Shown here in pieces: positions 14,462 to 21,540 of a DNA stretch of 48,364 bases. This stretch comes from a virus. The stretch spans positions 1 through 48,364 of the IMG/VR virus record IMGVR_UViG_3300045919_000515; one strand, written 5' to 3'. Position numbers and translations under genes: made by a program. The first letter of the stretch is position 1. Each line of letters opens with the position of its first letter. Below the pieces are notes generated by a model. That model did no database searches. It had not been told where the DNA came from and worked only from the letters and a program-made list of their open reading frames with translations.

Positions 14462-14741
14462 TTAGAAATGATTCTAACTTTTTTCGATTGAGACAATAAT
14501 AATTTGATTCGCCACTAGCCCATGTAATTTTCGTAATTTCATTACGGAGAAGTCTTTTTAACACATTATCTGTAAAATATCTGTGCATACTACTAAACAT
14601 AGTCATTTCATTGAGCTCTTTTAATGTTGACGCTGTTTGAATTATATCTTCACCATATGATGATGAATAGAAATATGGGCGGAAATTGTCTTCTATTTCT
14701 TTCTCTAATAAATCAACGCCAGCAAGAAAGTCGTTATTCAA
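14430..14741 (-). CDS. NDFM-family small protein (header NDFLAGVDLLEKEI)
   Basis: 103 residues. Header, then YFYSSSYGEDIIQTASTLKEL, then LKRLLRNEITKITW and SNYYCLNRKKLESFL. Good match to the family end (Y-C-x3-KL). Overlaps the next gene by 32 bases. Confidence 0.7.
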   Translation of the reverse strand: MNNDFLAGVDLLEKEIEDNFRPYFYSSSYGEDIIQTASTLKELNEMTMFSSMHRYFTDNVLKRLLRNEITKITWASGESNYYCLNRKKLESFLNENNLRSIHP

Positions 14742-15015
14742 GATTATCCTTTCTTAGAGAGTATTTCGCGGAGTGGTGAGAGTCAAAACGAATGCAGACC
14801 ACCTCGCCGCGAAGAAGCTTTTCTCTAAAAGTATCTAATTGGTATGCTAAGCACCTGTTATTCCATTTTGCTAAATGTTCCTCGAGTGGTTTTAGTTTTA
14901 GATTACAATCCATTACACCCAGACTCCATAAGCAATTAAAATATACCAGCAGTTTATCGTTGAGCTCTTCTTCAAGAGCACCAACTCCATCCATAAAGCT
15001 ATCAGGTTGGTTCAT
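14734..15015 (-). CDS. NDFM-family small protein (header DSFMDGVGALEEEL)
   Basis: 93 residues. Header after MNQP, with Ser for Asn and Gly for Asp. Then LKPLEEHLAKW, FREKLLRGEVVCIRFDS and AKYSLRKDNLE. Overlaps neighbours by 8 and 14 bases. Confidence 0.7.
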   Translation of the reverse strand: MNQPDSFMDGVGALEEELNDKLLVYFNCLWSLGVMDCNLKLKPLEEHLAKWNNRCLAYQLDTFREKLLRGEVVCIRFDSHHSAKYSLRKDNLE

Positions 15016-15274
15016 ATGATTCTAGTTTATCTACGTGAATACAATTCCAAACAATTCCATATCCATACCAATTGAAACCAACAACTTCTCCGTTACAGAG
15101 TCTATCTTCAATCTCATTTGCAGGACATGTTGCTGATGTATTATCAGCTCGTTTAAAGCGTTGTATTACTTGTCGAAGTACTTGGGGATCTTCTTTAGTT
15201 TCTCGTATATTCTTATAGAAGACCGGACCATCTAATGCCTTTAACATATCAACACCTTTCATGAAATCGGTCAT
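15002..15274 (-). CDS. NDFM-family small protein (header TDFMKGVDMLKALD), first of the chain
   Basis: 90 residues. Header less conserved at its end. Then VLRQVIQRFKRAD, EIEDRLCNGEVVGFNWYG and IVWNCIHVDKLESYEP. It is the promoter-side end of the NDFM chain that runs down to 10.4 kb; no promoter motif is seen right before it, so it is probably read from upstream. Confidence 0.7.
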   Translation of the reverse strand: MTDFMKGVDMLKALDGPVFYKNIRETKEDPQVLRQVIQRFKRADNTSATCPANEIEDRLCNGEVVGFNWYGYGIVWNCIHVDKLESYEPT

Positions 15275-15565
15275 TTTCTAAATTTATTAAGCATCCAAAC
15301 TGGTGTATGCACTAAACGCCGAAGCATATTCATTACAAATGCACGTCGCTCATTTACAAACTCTGGTTTATTATTATCTAAAGCTTCGTAAAGCGTACCA
15401 AATATCATTCCTTCACCATTTTCAGCCCAATATATCCTATTGAAGCGTTCATAAAGAGGGTGGCAAACGTCGCATTGCTTTTCTTCGTAGAAGTCTCCTT
15501 CAGATGTGCCAGCTGATACAAATTTAATAGCTTTATGTCCTAACTGTCACTGGATGTTTGATCAT
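15271..15565 (-). pseudogene. Cys-containing hypothetical protein interrupted by a frameshift near its start
   Basis: An ATG at 15565 opens a frame (MIKHPVTVRT) that stops after 10 codons. The next frame is open from there to a TGA at 15271 and reads LGHKAIKFVSAGTSEG, EEKQCDVCHPLYERFNRIYW, GTLYEALDNNKPEF and ends LVHTPVWMLNKFRK, but has no start codon of its own. Joined across one base it gives a protein of about 95 residues with a CxxC. The end overlaps the next ATG in the ATGA manner, as for a real gene. Confidence 0.55.
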
Positions 15566-15571
15566 GGACAA

Positions 15572-15946
15572 CTAACAATTGCAAACAGCGTTTAAATGCT
15601 TTTCAAATCGCTTACTTATAATAACGTTCTTACTTCTATTAACAAACATTGGAGCGATGTCGCTCACTTTAAATCCAGCTAATCCACATCCAATGTCAGT
15701 CACGTTAAAAGTCCAATCAGGGTGACTTGCTGCAAAATAAAGAAAAGAAACAACACCACGACATACTTCTTTAAGCGTTACTGGCTGGTGACTTTTGCGC
15801 AATTCTTTTGTGATAATTGCGTAGCTGTCACCTTGCAACCCTTCAGCTTGACCATAAATGGCGCCATGCTTTAATCGCGCAGTTTTAGCTGCTCCAGCAC
15901 TATGGCGCCCTTCACGATTTGAGCCGAATACAAAGATTTCTCTCAT
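15572..15946 (-). CDS. A1S_2505-family phage non-structural protein
   Basis: 124 residues. The N-terminus IFVFGSNREGRHSAGAAKTA, then GAIYGQAEGLQGDSYAI and T..L, is the signature of the family named A1S_2505, found in many phages and thought to have a macro-domain-like fold. A Gly-rich VTDIGCGLAGF block is near residue 82. No catalytic role is established that I know of. Overlaps the gene upstream by 4 bases. Confidence 0.75.
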   Translation of the reverse strand: MREIFVFGSNREGRHSAGAAKTARLKHGAIYGQAEGLQGDSYAIITKELRKSHQPVTLKEVCRGVVSFLYFAASHPDWTFNVTDIGCGLAGFKVSDIAPMFVNRSKNVIISKRFEKHLNAVCNC

Positions 15947-16452
15947 CGATTCTCAATCATTGCATCAGCATAACCCCAAGCACTCTTTGCAAGAAGATTG
16001 TGGATTTTCTTTGTGTCGTCTTCATACAGGATGACAAAGGTGCTCTTAGCAATAAGAGCACTGAGAGCAATCTTTGCAAACTCATCACGGAGACCATCTG
16101 ACCCAACTCGCACGATCTCTTTAAGATGATCAGGCTCCGGTTCTGCGTTTTCAATATCCGGAGTGTGATAGAGTCTATCAGCTTCTTCTTCAGATAGAAG
16201 ATACATTGAATCAATTGGCCAAATCCGACCATCGTACCACATCTTCACGTAATAGCGATTGCTGCTTCTTGGCTTTGCTTGAGTGTGGCGTTGAAAGCCA
16301 ACGACACTACCCCATTTGTTATCAGGGTAGTGACTAAAAGCGTGACTTGACCTCCCGAGATGCACTATTTGTTCCTGGACAAACTTAGCACGCTTTGGGA
16401 TGTCCGTTGTGAAGTTTACAGACTTGATTTCGTTGATAGATTTAAATGGCAT
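15943..16452 (-). CDS. Hypothetical protein
   Basis: 169 residues with no motif recognised. N-terminal half basic and aromatic (GFQRHTQAKPRSSNRYYVKMWYDG), C-terminal half helical (LRDEFAKIALSALIAKSTFVIL). Soluble by appearance. Part of a tight run with the A1S_2505-type gene. Confidence 0.65.
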   Translation of the reverse strand: MPFKSINEIKSVNFTTDIPKRAKFVQEQIVHLGRSSHAFSHYPDNKWGSVVGFQRHTQAKPRSSNRYYVKMWYDGRIWPIDSMYLLSEEEADRLYHTPDIENAEPEPDHLKEIVRVGSDGLRDEFAKIALSALIAKSTFVILYEDDTKKIHNLLAKSAWGYADAMIENR

Positions 16453-16454
16453 GA

Positions 16455-16805
16455 TTAAGATGGTTTGATATAGTCACTGCAGAGGTCAAGATAGCGATTA
16501 GTTTGATGTAATTGGCGAGGATATTCTCCTGGCTTCTCGCTAATTTGGTCGTTAATGAAATCAGCGACTGCTTGCGCGTCGCTTTCATATTTGAGGTTCA
16601 ATTTTTCCATAACGTATCCGTAATGAACAAATGTGGAAAATTGATAAGAGCCTTTGCCTTCAATTGCAACAAAGATACCGTGCTCGGTTCTGATTAGACC
16701 AAAAGTGAACTGGGTCATGTTGCCAAGAGCAACATCAGCAACTCTAGCACCGTCATTAAGAACGCGAGGAAAGACTCCAGAAGAGGTTGGGCGGAATAGT
16801 TTCAT
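16455..16805 (-). CDS. Hypothetical protein
   Basis: 116 residues: a beta-rich first half (MTQFTFGLIRTEHGIFVAIEG) and a helical end (AVADFINDQIS). No known motif. Start overlaps the previous stop by 4 bases. Confidence 0.65.
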   Translation of the reverse strand: MKLFRPTSSGVFPRVLNDGARVADVALGNMTQFTFGLIRTEHGIFVAIEGKGSYQFSTFVHYGYVMEKLNLKYESDAQAVADFINDQISEKPGEYPRQLHQTNRYLDLCSDYIKPS

Positions 16806-17053
16806 TTAAGTTTAGATTCGATTATTTCTTCACTAACTTGAGCATTACCACCTTCGCTCCAACCCCAGGCAGAGCTATCAGTGTTAATCCAAGGTTTCGT
16901 TGCATCTTCATCGTCTTCTTGCGAAGATACAAATTCATCATAACTCTTTTTTAGAGCTACTTTTGCATCATCAAGAGATTTAAAAGCTTCAGCGTGGATA
17001 GATACTTCACCATCCTCGAAAATCTGGAATGTTTTATATATCCAAATTTTCAT
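16802..17053 (-). CDS. Small acidic hypothetical protein
   Basis: 83 residues. WIYKTFQIFEDGEVS is followed by a helix (SLDDAKVALKKSYDEFV) and an acidic stretch (SSQEDDEDAT). No family recognised. Four-base overlaps on both sides. Confidence 0.65.
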   Translation of the reverse strand: MKIWIYKTFQIFEDGEVSIHAEAFKSLDDAKVALKKSYDEFVSSQEDDEDATKPWINTDSSAWGWSEGGNAQVSEEIIESKLK

Positions 17054-17358
17054 AGGCTGTAGCGACTGAATGGAAAGACTTCCTTCATCAGCTTTTTAAA
17101 TTTTGGAGTGCTGTAGTGTTTGCTAATCCAAGGATTGATTACCGTGTCGTAAAGTTCAATCCACTCTTTGCCACCAACACCATACATGCGCATGTAGTCA
17201 GCATCAAGAACAACTTCAATGACGTGACTGCGTGGAGCGGTTTTATCACCCCAAGCATCACTAAAGATAGCACCGAGCGTGGAGTGGCAGGAGCGGGTAA
17301 AAAGCTTAAACTGTTCTTCAGTCAAGCCGAGCATATCGAGTTTTGAGTAGTCTTTCAT
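17050..17358 (-). CDS. Hypothetical protein
   Basis: 102 residues from the ATG at 17358 (a TTG two codons earlier is less likely). Helical with LGLTEEQFKLFTRSCHS and HVIEVVLDADYMRMYG. No motif recognised. Confidence 0.65.
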   Translation of the reverse strand: MKDYSKLDMLGLTEEQFKLFTRSCHSTLGAIFSDAWGDKTAPRSHVIEVVLDADYMRMYGVGGKEWIELYDTVINPWISKHYSTPKFKKLMKEVFPFSRYSL

Positions 17359-17360
17359 GG

Positions 17361-17735
17361 TCAAAAGGAATAGTCGTAATGATGATCACGAATACCAACG
17401 ATGCAGCGTTGGCCGTTTTTAAGAGGCTCACCCTCAGCAACAAATGCTCCGTTTTTACGAAGCGTGAACCACTGTTCAGCTGTGCCTGGACGAGTTTCGT
17501 ATTTGTATTGCTGGCAGTCGCTCATACCATACGAGTCAGTGCGTGTTGCTTTGTCTTCGCGGAGGCCGATTCGTTTACCATTATTTTCAACAGCAACGAT
17601 AGTGCAGGCATGCCGGTCAGACCAGCAGAGAATTGTTGCGCCCATTCCAACAACAGGCACTGGAGGCACTGCTGCGGAGTAGAGGTGATTGACAAGCGAG
17701 CCGGTGCCAGCTCCGAGTGTAAGTGCTTTAGGCAT
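17361..17735 (-). CDS. Phage hypothetical protein with a WSDRHACTIV core
   Basis: 124 residues. The core GMGATILCWSDRHACTIVAV, then REDKATRTD..GMSD.Q.Y and EQWFTLRKNGAFVAEGEPLKNG, is familiar from many phage and bacterial hypothetical proteins; it looks like an all-beta domain. No activity is known to me. Abundant Gly and conserved Cys/His hint at a binding site. Confidence 0.7.
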   Translation of the reverse strand: MPKALTLGAGTGSLVNHLYSAAVPPVPVVGMGATILCWSDRHACTIVAVENNGKRIGLREDKATRTDSYGMSDCQQYKYETRPGTAEQWFTLRKNGAFVAEGEPLKNGQRCIVGIRDHHYDYSF

Positions 17736-17740
17736 AATTT

Positions 17741-17986
17741 TTATTCAGCTTCGGTTGTAAATCTGACAAATGACGTAGCCTTGACTCGAAATTCTGTCTT
17801 AATCTCAAAAATAGAGAAATCATTAGCTGAAGCACCTTCGTCGATAAGTGCTTCAATATCGTGTTTAATACTGAAACCGATATCGACTCCAGTATAAATT
17901 TTAACTGTATGAATACCATCACCAACTTGATGAGTTACAACATATGATGGTTGGTTAGATATTTTCTTTTTAGAAGCTTTAGGCAT
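17741..17986 (-). CDS. Small hypothetical protein
   Basis: 81 residues from the ATG at 17986; the longer reading overlaps a real small gene upstream. Lys-rich start (MPKASKKK), then beta strands (SYVVTHQVGDGIHTVKIYTG) and an acidic helix. Overlaps the upstream stop by 8 bases. Confidence 0.6.
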   Translation of the reverse strand: MPKASKKKISNQPSYVVTHQVGDGIHTVKIYTGVDIGFSIKHDIEALIDEGASANDFSIFEIKTEFRVKATSFVRFTTEAE

Positions 17987-18152
17987 TTTGGATTGGTTCG
18001 ATATAGTATCGATTTTGAGGATAGTGCTGACGAAAAATAGCAACTTGTGCAATTACGCGTTCGAGTGAGTAGACACTCAATCCTCGAAACACTCGAGGCA
18101 TTTTACCAGTCCCTTCAAATGCATGGCAGCAAATTAAGTAACGTTGGTTCAT
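17979..18152 (-). CDS. 57-residue hypothetical protein
   Basis: Reads MNQRYLICCHAFEG..., with a basic middle (RVFRGLSVYSLERVIAQV) and ends in YYIEPIQNA. Supported by the GGAAC-type promoter 24 bases upstream and by the overlap with the next ATG. No family recognised. Confidence 0.65.
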   Translation of the reverse strand: MNQRYLICCHAFEGTGKMPRVFRGLSVYSLERVIAQVAIFRQHYPQNRYYIEPIQNA

Positions 18153-18175
18153 TTTGGTATAATTAGCGTTACATA

Positions 18176-18191
18176 ATTATATGGAAGTTCC
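18176..18191 (-). promoter_or_regulatory. GGAAC-N5-TATAAT promoter
   Basis: Minus strand GGAAC TTCCA TATAAT, 23 bases before the ATG at 18152. An upstream inverted repeat (GCCAAA-TTTTGGC, 18197-18209) lies just before it and may end the previous transcript. Confidence 0.65.
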
Positions 18192-18234
18192 CTGATGCCA
18201 AATTTTGGCTAATAGGGAAAATTGATATATAGGA

Positions 18235-18441
18235 CTATTTCCCTAAGGTTTGTAGACTAAAGCCTTGCATCATCTTCCTCAATTGCGTATCATCCTTGAG
18301 CATTGCTCGTACATAATACTCAACAAATCGTTTGATTTCTATTTCTGTAAGGTCCCTAGAACAATCTTCACCAAAGCACTCACGAGCTACTTTGTTAATG
18401 TTAGCATTGTCAGGAATTACATCAAGCATTAATACTTTCAT
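18235..18441 (-). CDS. Small helical hypothetical protein
   Basis: 68 residues, fully helical in appearance (INKVARECFGEDC, IKRFVEYYVRAML). Start overlaps the SDR stop by 4 bases. No family recognised. Confidence 0.6.
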   Translation of the reverse strand: MKVLMLDVIPDNANINKVARECFGEDCSRDLTEIEIKRFVEYYVRAMLKDDTQLRKMMQGFSLQTLGK

Positions 18442-19283
18442 TCAGCGACTGTATAACGTCTAAGCGTATATAAGTCACTATTATTTATCCGGGTAATGTC
18501 ATTAATCGACCAATTTCTCCAATTATCCCACTTAGCACTAATAAGTTTTCCGGAAAGGTTTCCGCTTGCAGGTGAAACTAGCCAACCAACGCATTCAGCT
18601 GCGCTCAATAAAGAGTCACCTCCAGTATCACGCTGCTTAAGCGATTGTTTATAAAAGTCTGTGCCGACAACCTCAGGCCCAGCTTGAATAATTTCATCGA
18701 GCAATCGAGTGTTGAGAGCTCCTGGAGCAATTGCATTAACATTGATATTGTCTGCCGCAGTTTCTTTTGCAAGCGTTTCAGTAAAGCGGACAACAGCAGC
18801 TTTAGATGCAGCATATGAACTGATAAACGGCATGGGCTTAGTTGCTCCACCTCCGGAGATGTTTACAATCTTTCCGCGGCTTCTTTCTCTAAAGTGCGGG
18901 AGTATTGCACGGCACGGATAGATTGTACCGAACAAATTAATCTCGAAAGCTCTCCGCCACTGCGCCATATCGACAGTCTCAATAGCGCCAAACGGCCCAT
19001 ATACCCCCGCATTGTTAATAACCGCGTGTACTTCTGCGAAGAGTCTAATGCAATCACTCACAAAAGCATTAACATAGACTTCATCTGATACATCAACTTG
19101 CCTCACAAAGATCTTTTGATTAGTAGTTGCAAGAGCCTTCAGGTCATTGTGAGTGTTATAAATTTCAACACCTCTGGAGCAAATAGCAACGTTTGCTCCT
19201 TCACGAACAAAGTATCGAGCAATTTCAGCGCCGAGGCCTTGACTAGCACCTGTCACTATAACGTTTTGATGTTGATGTTTCAT
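18438..19283 (-). CDS. SDR-family oxidoreductase
   Basis: 281 residues. Classical short-chain dehydrogenase: TGASQGLGAEIA dinucleotide site (about 11-22), NNAG (about 90), ISGGGA for the catalytic Ser, and YAASK with Tyr and Lys (about 157-161), then a PGALNT loop. An Arg after the second strand (CSRG) suggests NADP(H). The C-terminal extension (SGKLISAKWDNW) is seen in SDRs from sugar and surface-polysaccharide clusters. A likely auxiliary metabolic gene; the substrate is unknown. Base composition resembles its neigh-bours. Confidence 0.85.
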   Translation of the reverse strand: MKHQHQNVIVTGASQGLGAEIARYFVREGANVAICSRGVEIYNTHNDLKALATTNQKIFVRQVDVSDEVYVNAFVSDCIRLFAEVHAVINNAGVYGPFGAIETVDMAQWRRAFEINLFGTIYPCRAILPHFRERSRGKIVNISGGGATKPMPFISSYAASKAAVVRFTETLAKETAADNINVNAIAPGALNTRLLDEIIQAGPEVVGTDFYKQSLKQRDTGGDSLLSAAECVGWLVSPASGNLSGKLISAKWDNWRNWSINDITRINNSDLYTLRRYTVAE

Positions 19284-19501
19284 TTAAAGATAGCTGAGCG
19301 CCAACCGTATTTGTTCAGACCCATAATGAAGACTGTTGCAAGGGCACCAGATCCAAAGCAGATTGACATTATACAAGAATAGATATGATCTTGCTGATAC
19401 TCTTCTTTAGCAAGCGTTGGCCAATGATCTTGCATATAAGCAAAGTAATAGCCGTGTGCGATAATTGCGCAGACAAAGTGAATAATAATCAGAGTAATCA
19501 T
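19280..19501 (-). CDS. Small two-span membrane protein
   Basis: 73 residues with hydrophobic segments at about 2-20 (LIIIHFVCAIIAHGYYFA) and 43-62 (MSICFGSGALATVFIMGL) joined by a charged loop. Four-base overlap with the SDR start. Role unknown. Confidence 0.65.
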   Translation of the reverse strand: MITLIIIHFVCAIIAHGYYFAYMQDHWPTLAKEEYQQDHIYSCIMSICFGSGALATVFIMGLNKYGWRSAIFK

Positions 19502-19737
19502 GGAAATCGTTTAAAAGTTGCTTTACAATCTGGGCATTGCCAGAGATATACACCGTCGTATAGTTCTGGATATTCAATGCCAATTAATCGCGAATAGTGA
19601 GTATCAGCATAAAATTTTAAGTACTTAGCAGGTATTGGATCACCTCGCCAAGATGCTTTACATTTAGGGCAGTGCTCAGATCTTTCGTTGACTTCAGAGA
19701 GCTTCTTCTTCGTCTTCTTCTTTTTCGTATTCATCAT
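19498..19737 (-). CDS. Small zinc-ribbon protein
   Basis: 79 residues if started at the paired ATGs at 19737/19734. Lys-rich start, then CPKCKASWRGDPIP, YSRLIGIEYPELYDG and WQCPDC: two CxxC knuckles for zinc, a pattern common in phage and bacterial proteins. The start lies inside the previous gene by 41-44 bases; a repeat-rich GAA/GAC stretch codes acid residues in one frame and Lys in the other. Confidence 0.65.
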   Translation of the reverse strand: MMNTKKKKTKKKLSEVNERSEHCPKCKASWRGDPIPAKYLKFYADTHYSRLIGIEYPELYDGVYLWQCPDCKATFKRFP

Positions 19738-19951
19738 CGTATTCATCCTCATCCTCATCCTCATCAGGATCTTCGCAACGCTCCGCAAGTGTAGCGAGCA
19801 GATGATCGTAATCACCTGACATTGCTTCTTTAAGAACAGCGTCAATTTCTTCTTTAGTCCAGCTCTCTGTACGAGCTTGTCGTTTAAAAGCTCCAAGCAA
19901 GCTAAAAGCGTTACCATCCAAGCCAACGAGTTGTAGTTTTACTTTTTTCAT
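19694..19951 (-). CDS. Small protein with a very acidic tail
   Basis: 85 residues: a helical first half (GAFKRQARTESWTKEEIDAV) and a C-terminal run of Asp and Glu (about residues 60-84). Acidic tails of this type occur in DNA-mimic and nucleoprotein-interacting phage proteins; here that is only a suggestion. Overlaps the zinc-ribbon gene. Confidence 0.65.
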   Translation of the reverse strand: MKKVKLQLVGLDGNAFSLLGAFKRQARTESWTKEEIDAVLKEAMSGDYDHLLATLAERCEDPDEDEDEDEYDDEYEKEEDEEEAL

Positions 19952-20364
19952 TTAGATAGGTGTTCTGTATAATAAGCGACAATATTTTTAATATCTTCAT
20001 CAGTTAGTCCTACTCCATTGAGTAATATCTCAACGTGAGTGTCTCCAGTGCTAAGATCATCAAAGACATCACCAAAGAATAAAAATGGTGTGCTCAGTAG
20101 ACATTCTTTGAAGTCATCCCAGCATACAGGGGTCTTAATCCACATTGTCTCAGTAGAGTCAATAAAGTCTTGAAACTCGATAGAGTGTTCTCCATTTAAA
20201 GCTTTAGCAATCAATGCAGAAACTGTAAAAGGAGTTACTTTCGCCTTATTAGCGCGATGATAAGTTACCACAGCATCGTGTAGCATATCTGCTTGAAAGT
20301 TTTTCACTTTTTTACGGATATCATCGTAGTTGATATTTACGCGAAGAATTTTAGTAGTTGTCAT
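19948..20364 (-). CDS. Hypothetical protein
   Basis: 138 residues, mixed alpha/beta, ending in GLTDEDIKNIVAYYTEHL. No motif recognised. Its ATG shares a base with the stop of the SLOG remnant (TAATG). Confidence 0.65.
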   Translation of the reverse strand: MTTTKILRVNINYDDIRKKVKNFQADMLHDAVVTYHRANKAKVTPFTVSALIAKALNGEHSIEFQDFIDSTETMWIKTPVCWDDFKECLLSTPFLFFGDVFDDLSTGDTHVEILLNGVGLTDEDIKNIVAYYTEHLSK

Positions 20365-20605
20365 TAGTAATGGATTATTATAATTGGTTTCTTAAATTGT
20401 CGAGCCCATTCGATACTGCCAGCAGTACCACGAGACATTCCATCCCAGAATGCTAAAACTTCATCAGCGTTCTTAATGATGTCTTCATTTCGAATATGAC
20501 CAGCTGCTTTACCGTGCTGCACCAGTACTTCTTTATAGAGTCAGCAAGGAGGTCGTAATCAGTGAAATTACGACCTCCGACGATTGCTAAGCTAACAAAC
20601 TTCAT
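20364..20605 (-). pseudogene. YspA/DprA-like SLOG protein remnant, frameshifted and shortened
   Basis: The frame from the ATG at 20605 reads VSLAIVGGRNFTDYDLLADSI, the first SLOG strand and helix, then loses sense and stops at 20453. The next frame reads HGKAAGHIRNEDIIKNADEV, LAFWDGMSRGTAGSIEWA and KKPIIIIHY, the SLOG C-terminus, and ends at 20364. The middle part of the family (the SGGA-GAD-LA block, some 40-50 residues) is absent. So the gene has an internal deletion that also shifts the frame. SLOG proteins bind nucleotide-derived ligands. Confidence 0.75.
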
Positions 20606-20775
20606 ACCTTTGCGACGATAACTGGAGCAGTCTCCCACTCATCATGCATTCCGTCTTGCTCGATGATAATATCGAGCTCTTCCTTATCAGTTGTCAGCAG
20701 GCACTCACTAGCTCCTGGGGTAAAACTAACCGGCTCATGTGTCTCTTTATCGATAATAGTATAGTGGGTAGGCAT
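20602..20775 (-). CDS. 57-residue hypothetical protein
   Basis: Reads MPTHYTIIDKETHEPVSF and ends in ETAPVIVAKV, with an acidic centre (TTDKEELDIIIEQDG). The stop overlaps the next ATG (ATGA) and the GGAAC-type promoter at 20804 is 28 bases upstream. No family recognised. Confidence 0.65.
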   Translation of the reverse strand: MPTHYTIIDKETHEPVSFTPGASECLLTTDKEELDIIIEQDGMHDEWETAPVIVAKV

Positions 20776-20803
20776 TTATTTTGTTGGGTTTCTTTAACAA
20801 ATT

Positions 20804-20819
20804 ATTATATCACTGTTCC
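20804..20819 (-). promoter_or_regulatory. GGAAC-N5-TATAAT promoter
   Basis: Minus strand GGAAC AGTGA TATAAT, 28 bases before the ATG at 20775. Confidence 0.65.
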
Positions 20820-20892
20820 TGCTCACTTTAATTGGCTTTGTAAAGGTAATATCCATAACCAATAGACAAAGACGAGCTGAACAAATGGATGC

Positions 20893-21228
20893 TCATGCGT
20901 GTTGTTCGATTACGTCAGCAATTTGACTGAAGCTACTCCCGCGTTCATCGTTCATGGCAGTTAGAGTGAAACCCTTGACTCTAATACCATAATTGCGCGA
21001 AAGGCTCGCCCATTTCATAACCGGTCTTGGCAGCAGTCCCAGTTGACTAGCTTTGCCAGTTTTATACTCATTTTCTTTCCAAGACCCCTCTCCTGTTTCT
21101 TTGCGATGGATATCACATAGAACACCGAGGCAGCAAAACCCATTGTTATTGCGCAGTGCGAACTGTCCTTGACTATATTTGCCGCTTCGAAGAGCAGCGA
21201 CCCATTTCTTTTTGATGTCTTTATTCAT
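20893..21228 (-). CDS. Phage hypothetical protein with CCLGVLCD motif
   Basis: 111 residues. WVAALRSGKYSQGQFALR, then FCCLGVLCDIHR and a C-terminal LTAMNDERGSSFSQIADVIE are the marks of a family found in very many phages and some plasmids. The two adjacent Cys are conserved there. Function is not known to me. Confidence 0.75.
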   Translation of the reverse strand: MNKDIKKKWVAALRSGKYSQGQFALRNNNGFCCLGVLCDIHRKETGEGSWKENEYKTGKASQLGLLPRPVMKWASLSRNYGIRVKGFTLTAMNDERGSSFSQIADVIEQHA

Positions 21229-21274
21229 TGTGGATTAGTATTTTCTGTATTTTTGTTATTGCGATACGTGAGAT

Positions 21275-21409
21275 TTAATGTTTGTCTGGATGAATCATAT
21301 CTTTTCTGATGAAATCAATGCATTCTTCAATGAAAGTCCATATGAAAATAACAGGAATGTACAGAGAAATCGCAGCGATTTTAAAGATATCCTTGATGAC
21401 TTGAATCAT
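21275..21409 (-). CDS. 44-residue single-span membrane protein
   Basis: A hydrophobic centre (IAAISLYIPVIFIWTFI, about 11-27) lies between a charged start and a basic, His-containing end. Ribosome site GGAAGGAG 9 bases upstream; its ATG overlaps the stop of the sister gene. Too short for default gene finding. Small paired membrane proteins like this can be holin- or spanin-associated, but nothing proves it. Confidence 0.65.
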   Translation of the reverse strand: MIQVIKDIFKIAAISLYIPVIFIWTFIEECIDFIRKDMIHPDKH

Positions 21410-21540
21410 GATGTTAGCTCCTTCCAGATAAGTTTAATTGAAAGCAGTGCCAACAAAAGAATAGCTACAGGTAGAACAACTGTTAGCACAGCTAATACAC
21501 CCAACGCAATAATACCGATGATGATAAAGATAATTTCCAT
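21406..21540 (-). CDS. 44-residue hydrophobic membrane protein
   Basis: Almost entirely hydrophobic (residues 3-36, Ile/Leu/Val/Ala), ending IKLIWKELTS. A strong ribosome site GGAGG sits 8 bases upstream. Start shares a base with the stop of the secreted-protein gene (TAATG). Confidence 0.65.
   Translation of the reverse strand: MEIIFIIIGIIALGVLAVLTVVLPVAILLLALLSIKLIWKELTS

Noticed and set aside
17343-17897. 184-residue plus-strand frame
   Set aside because: It crosses two well-supported minus-strand genes with tight spacing and has no signal of its own.
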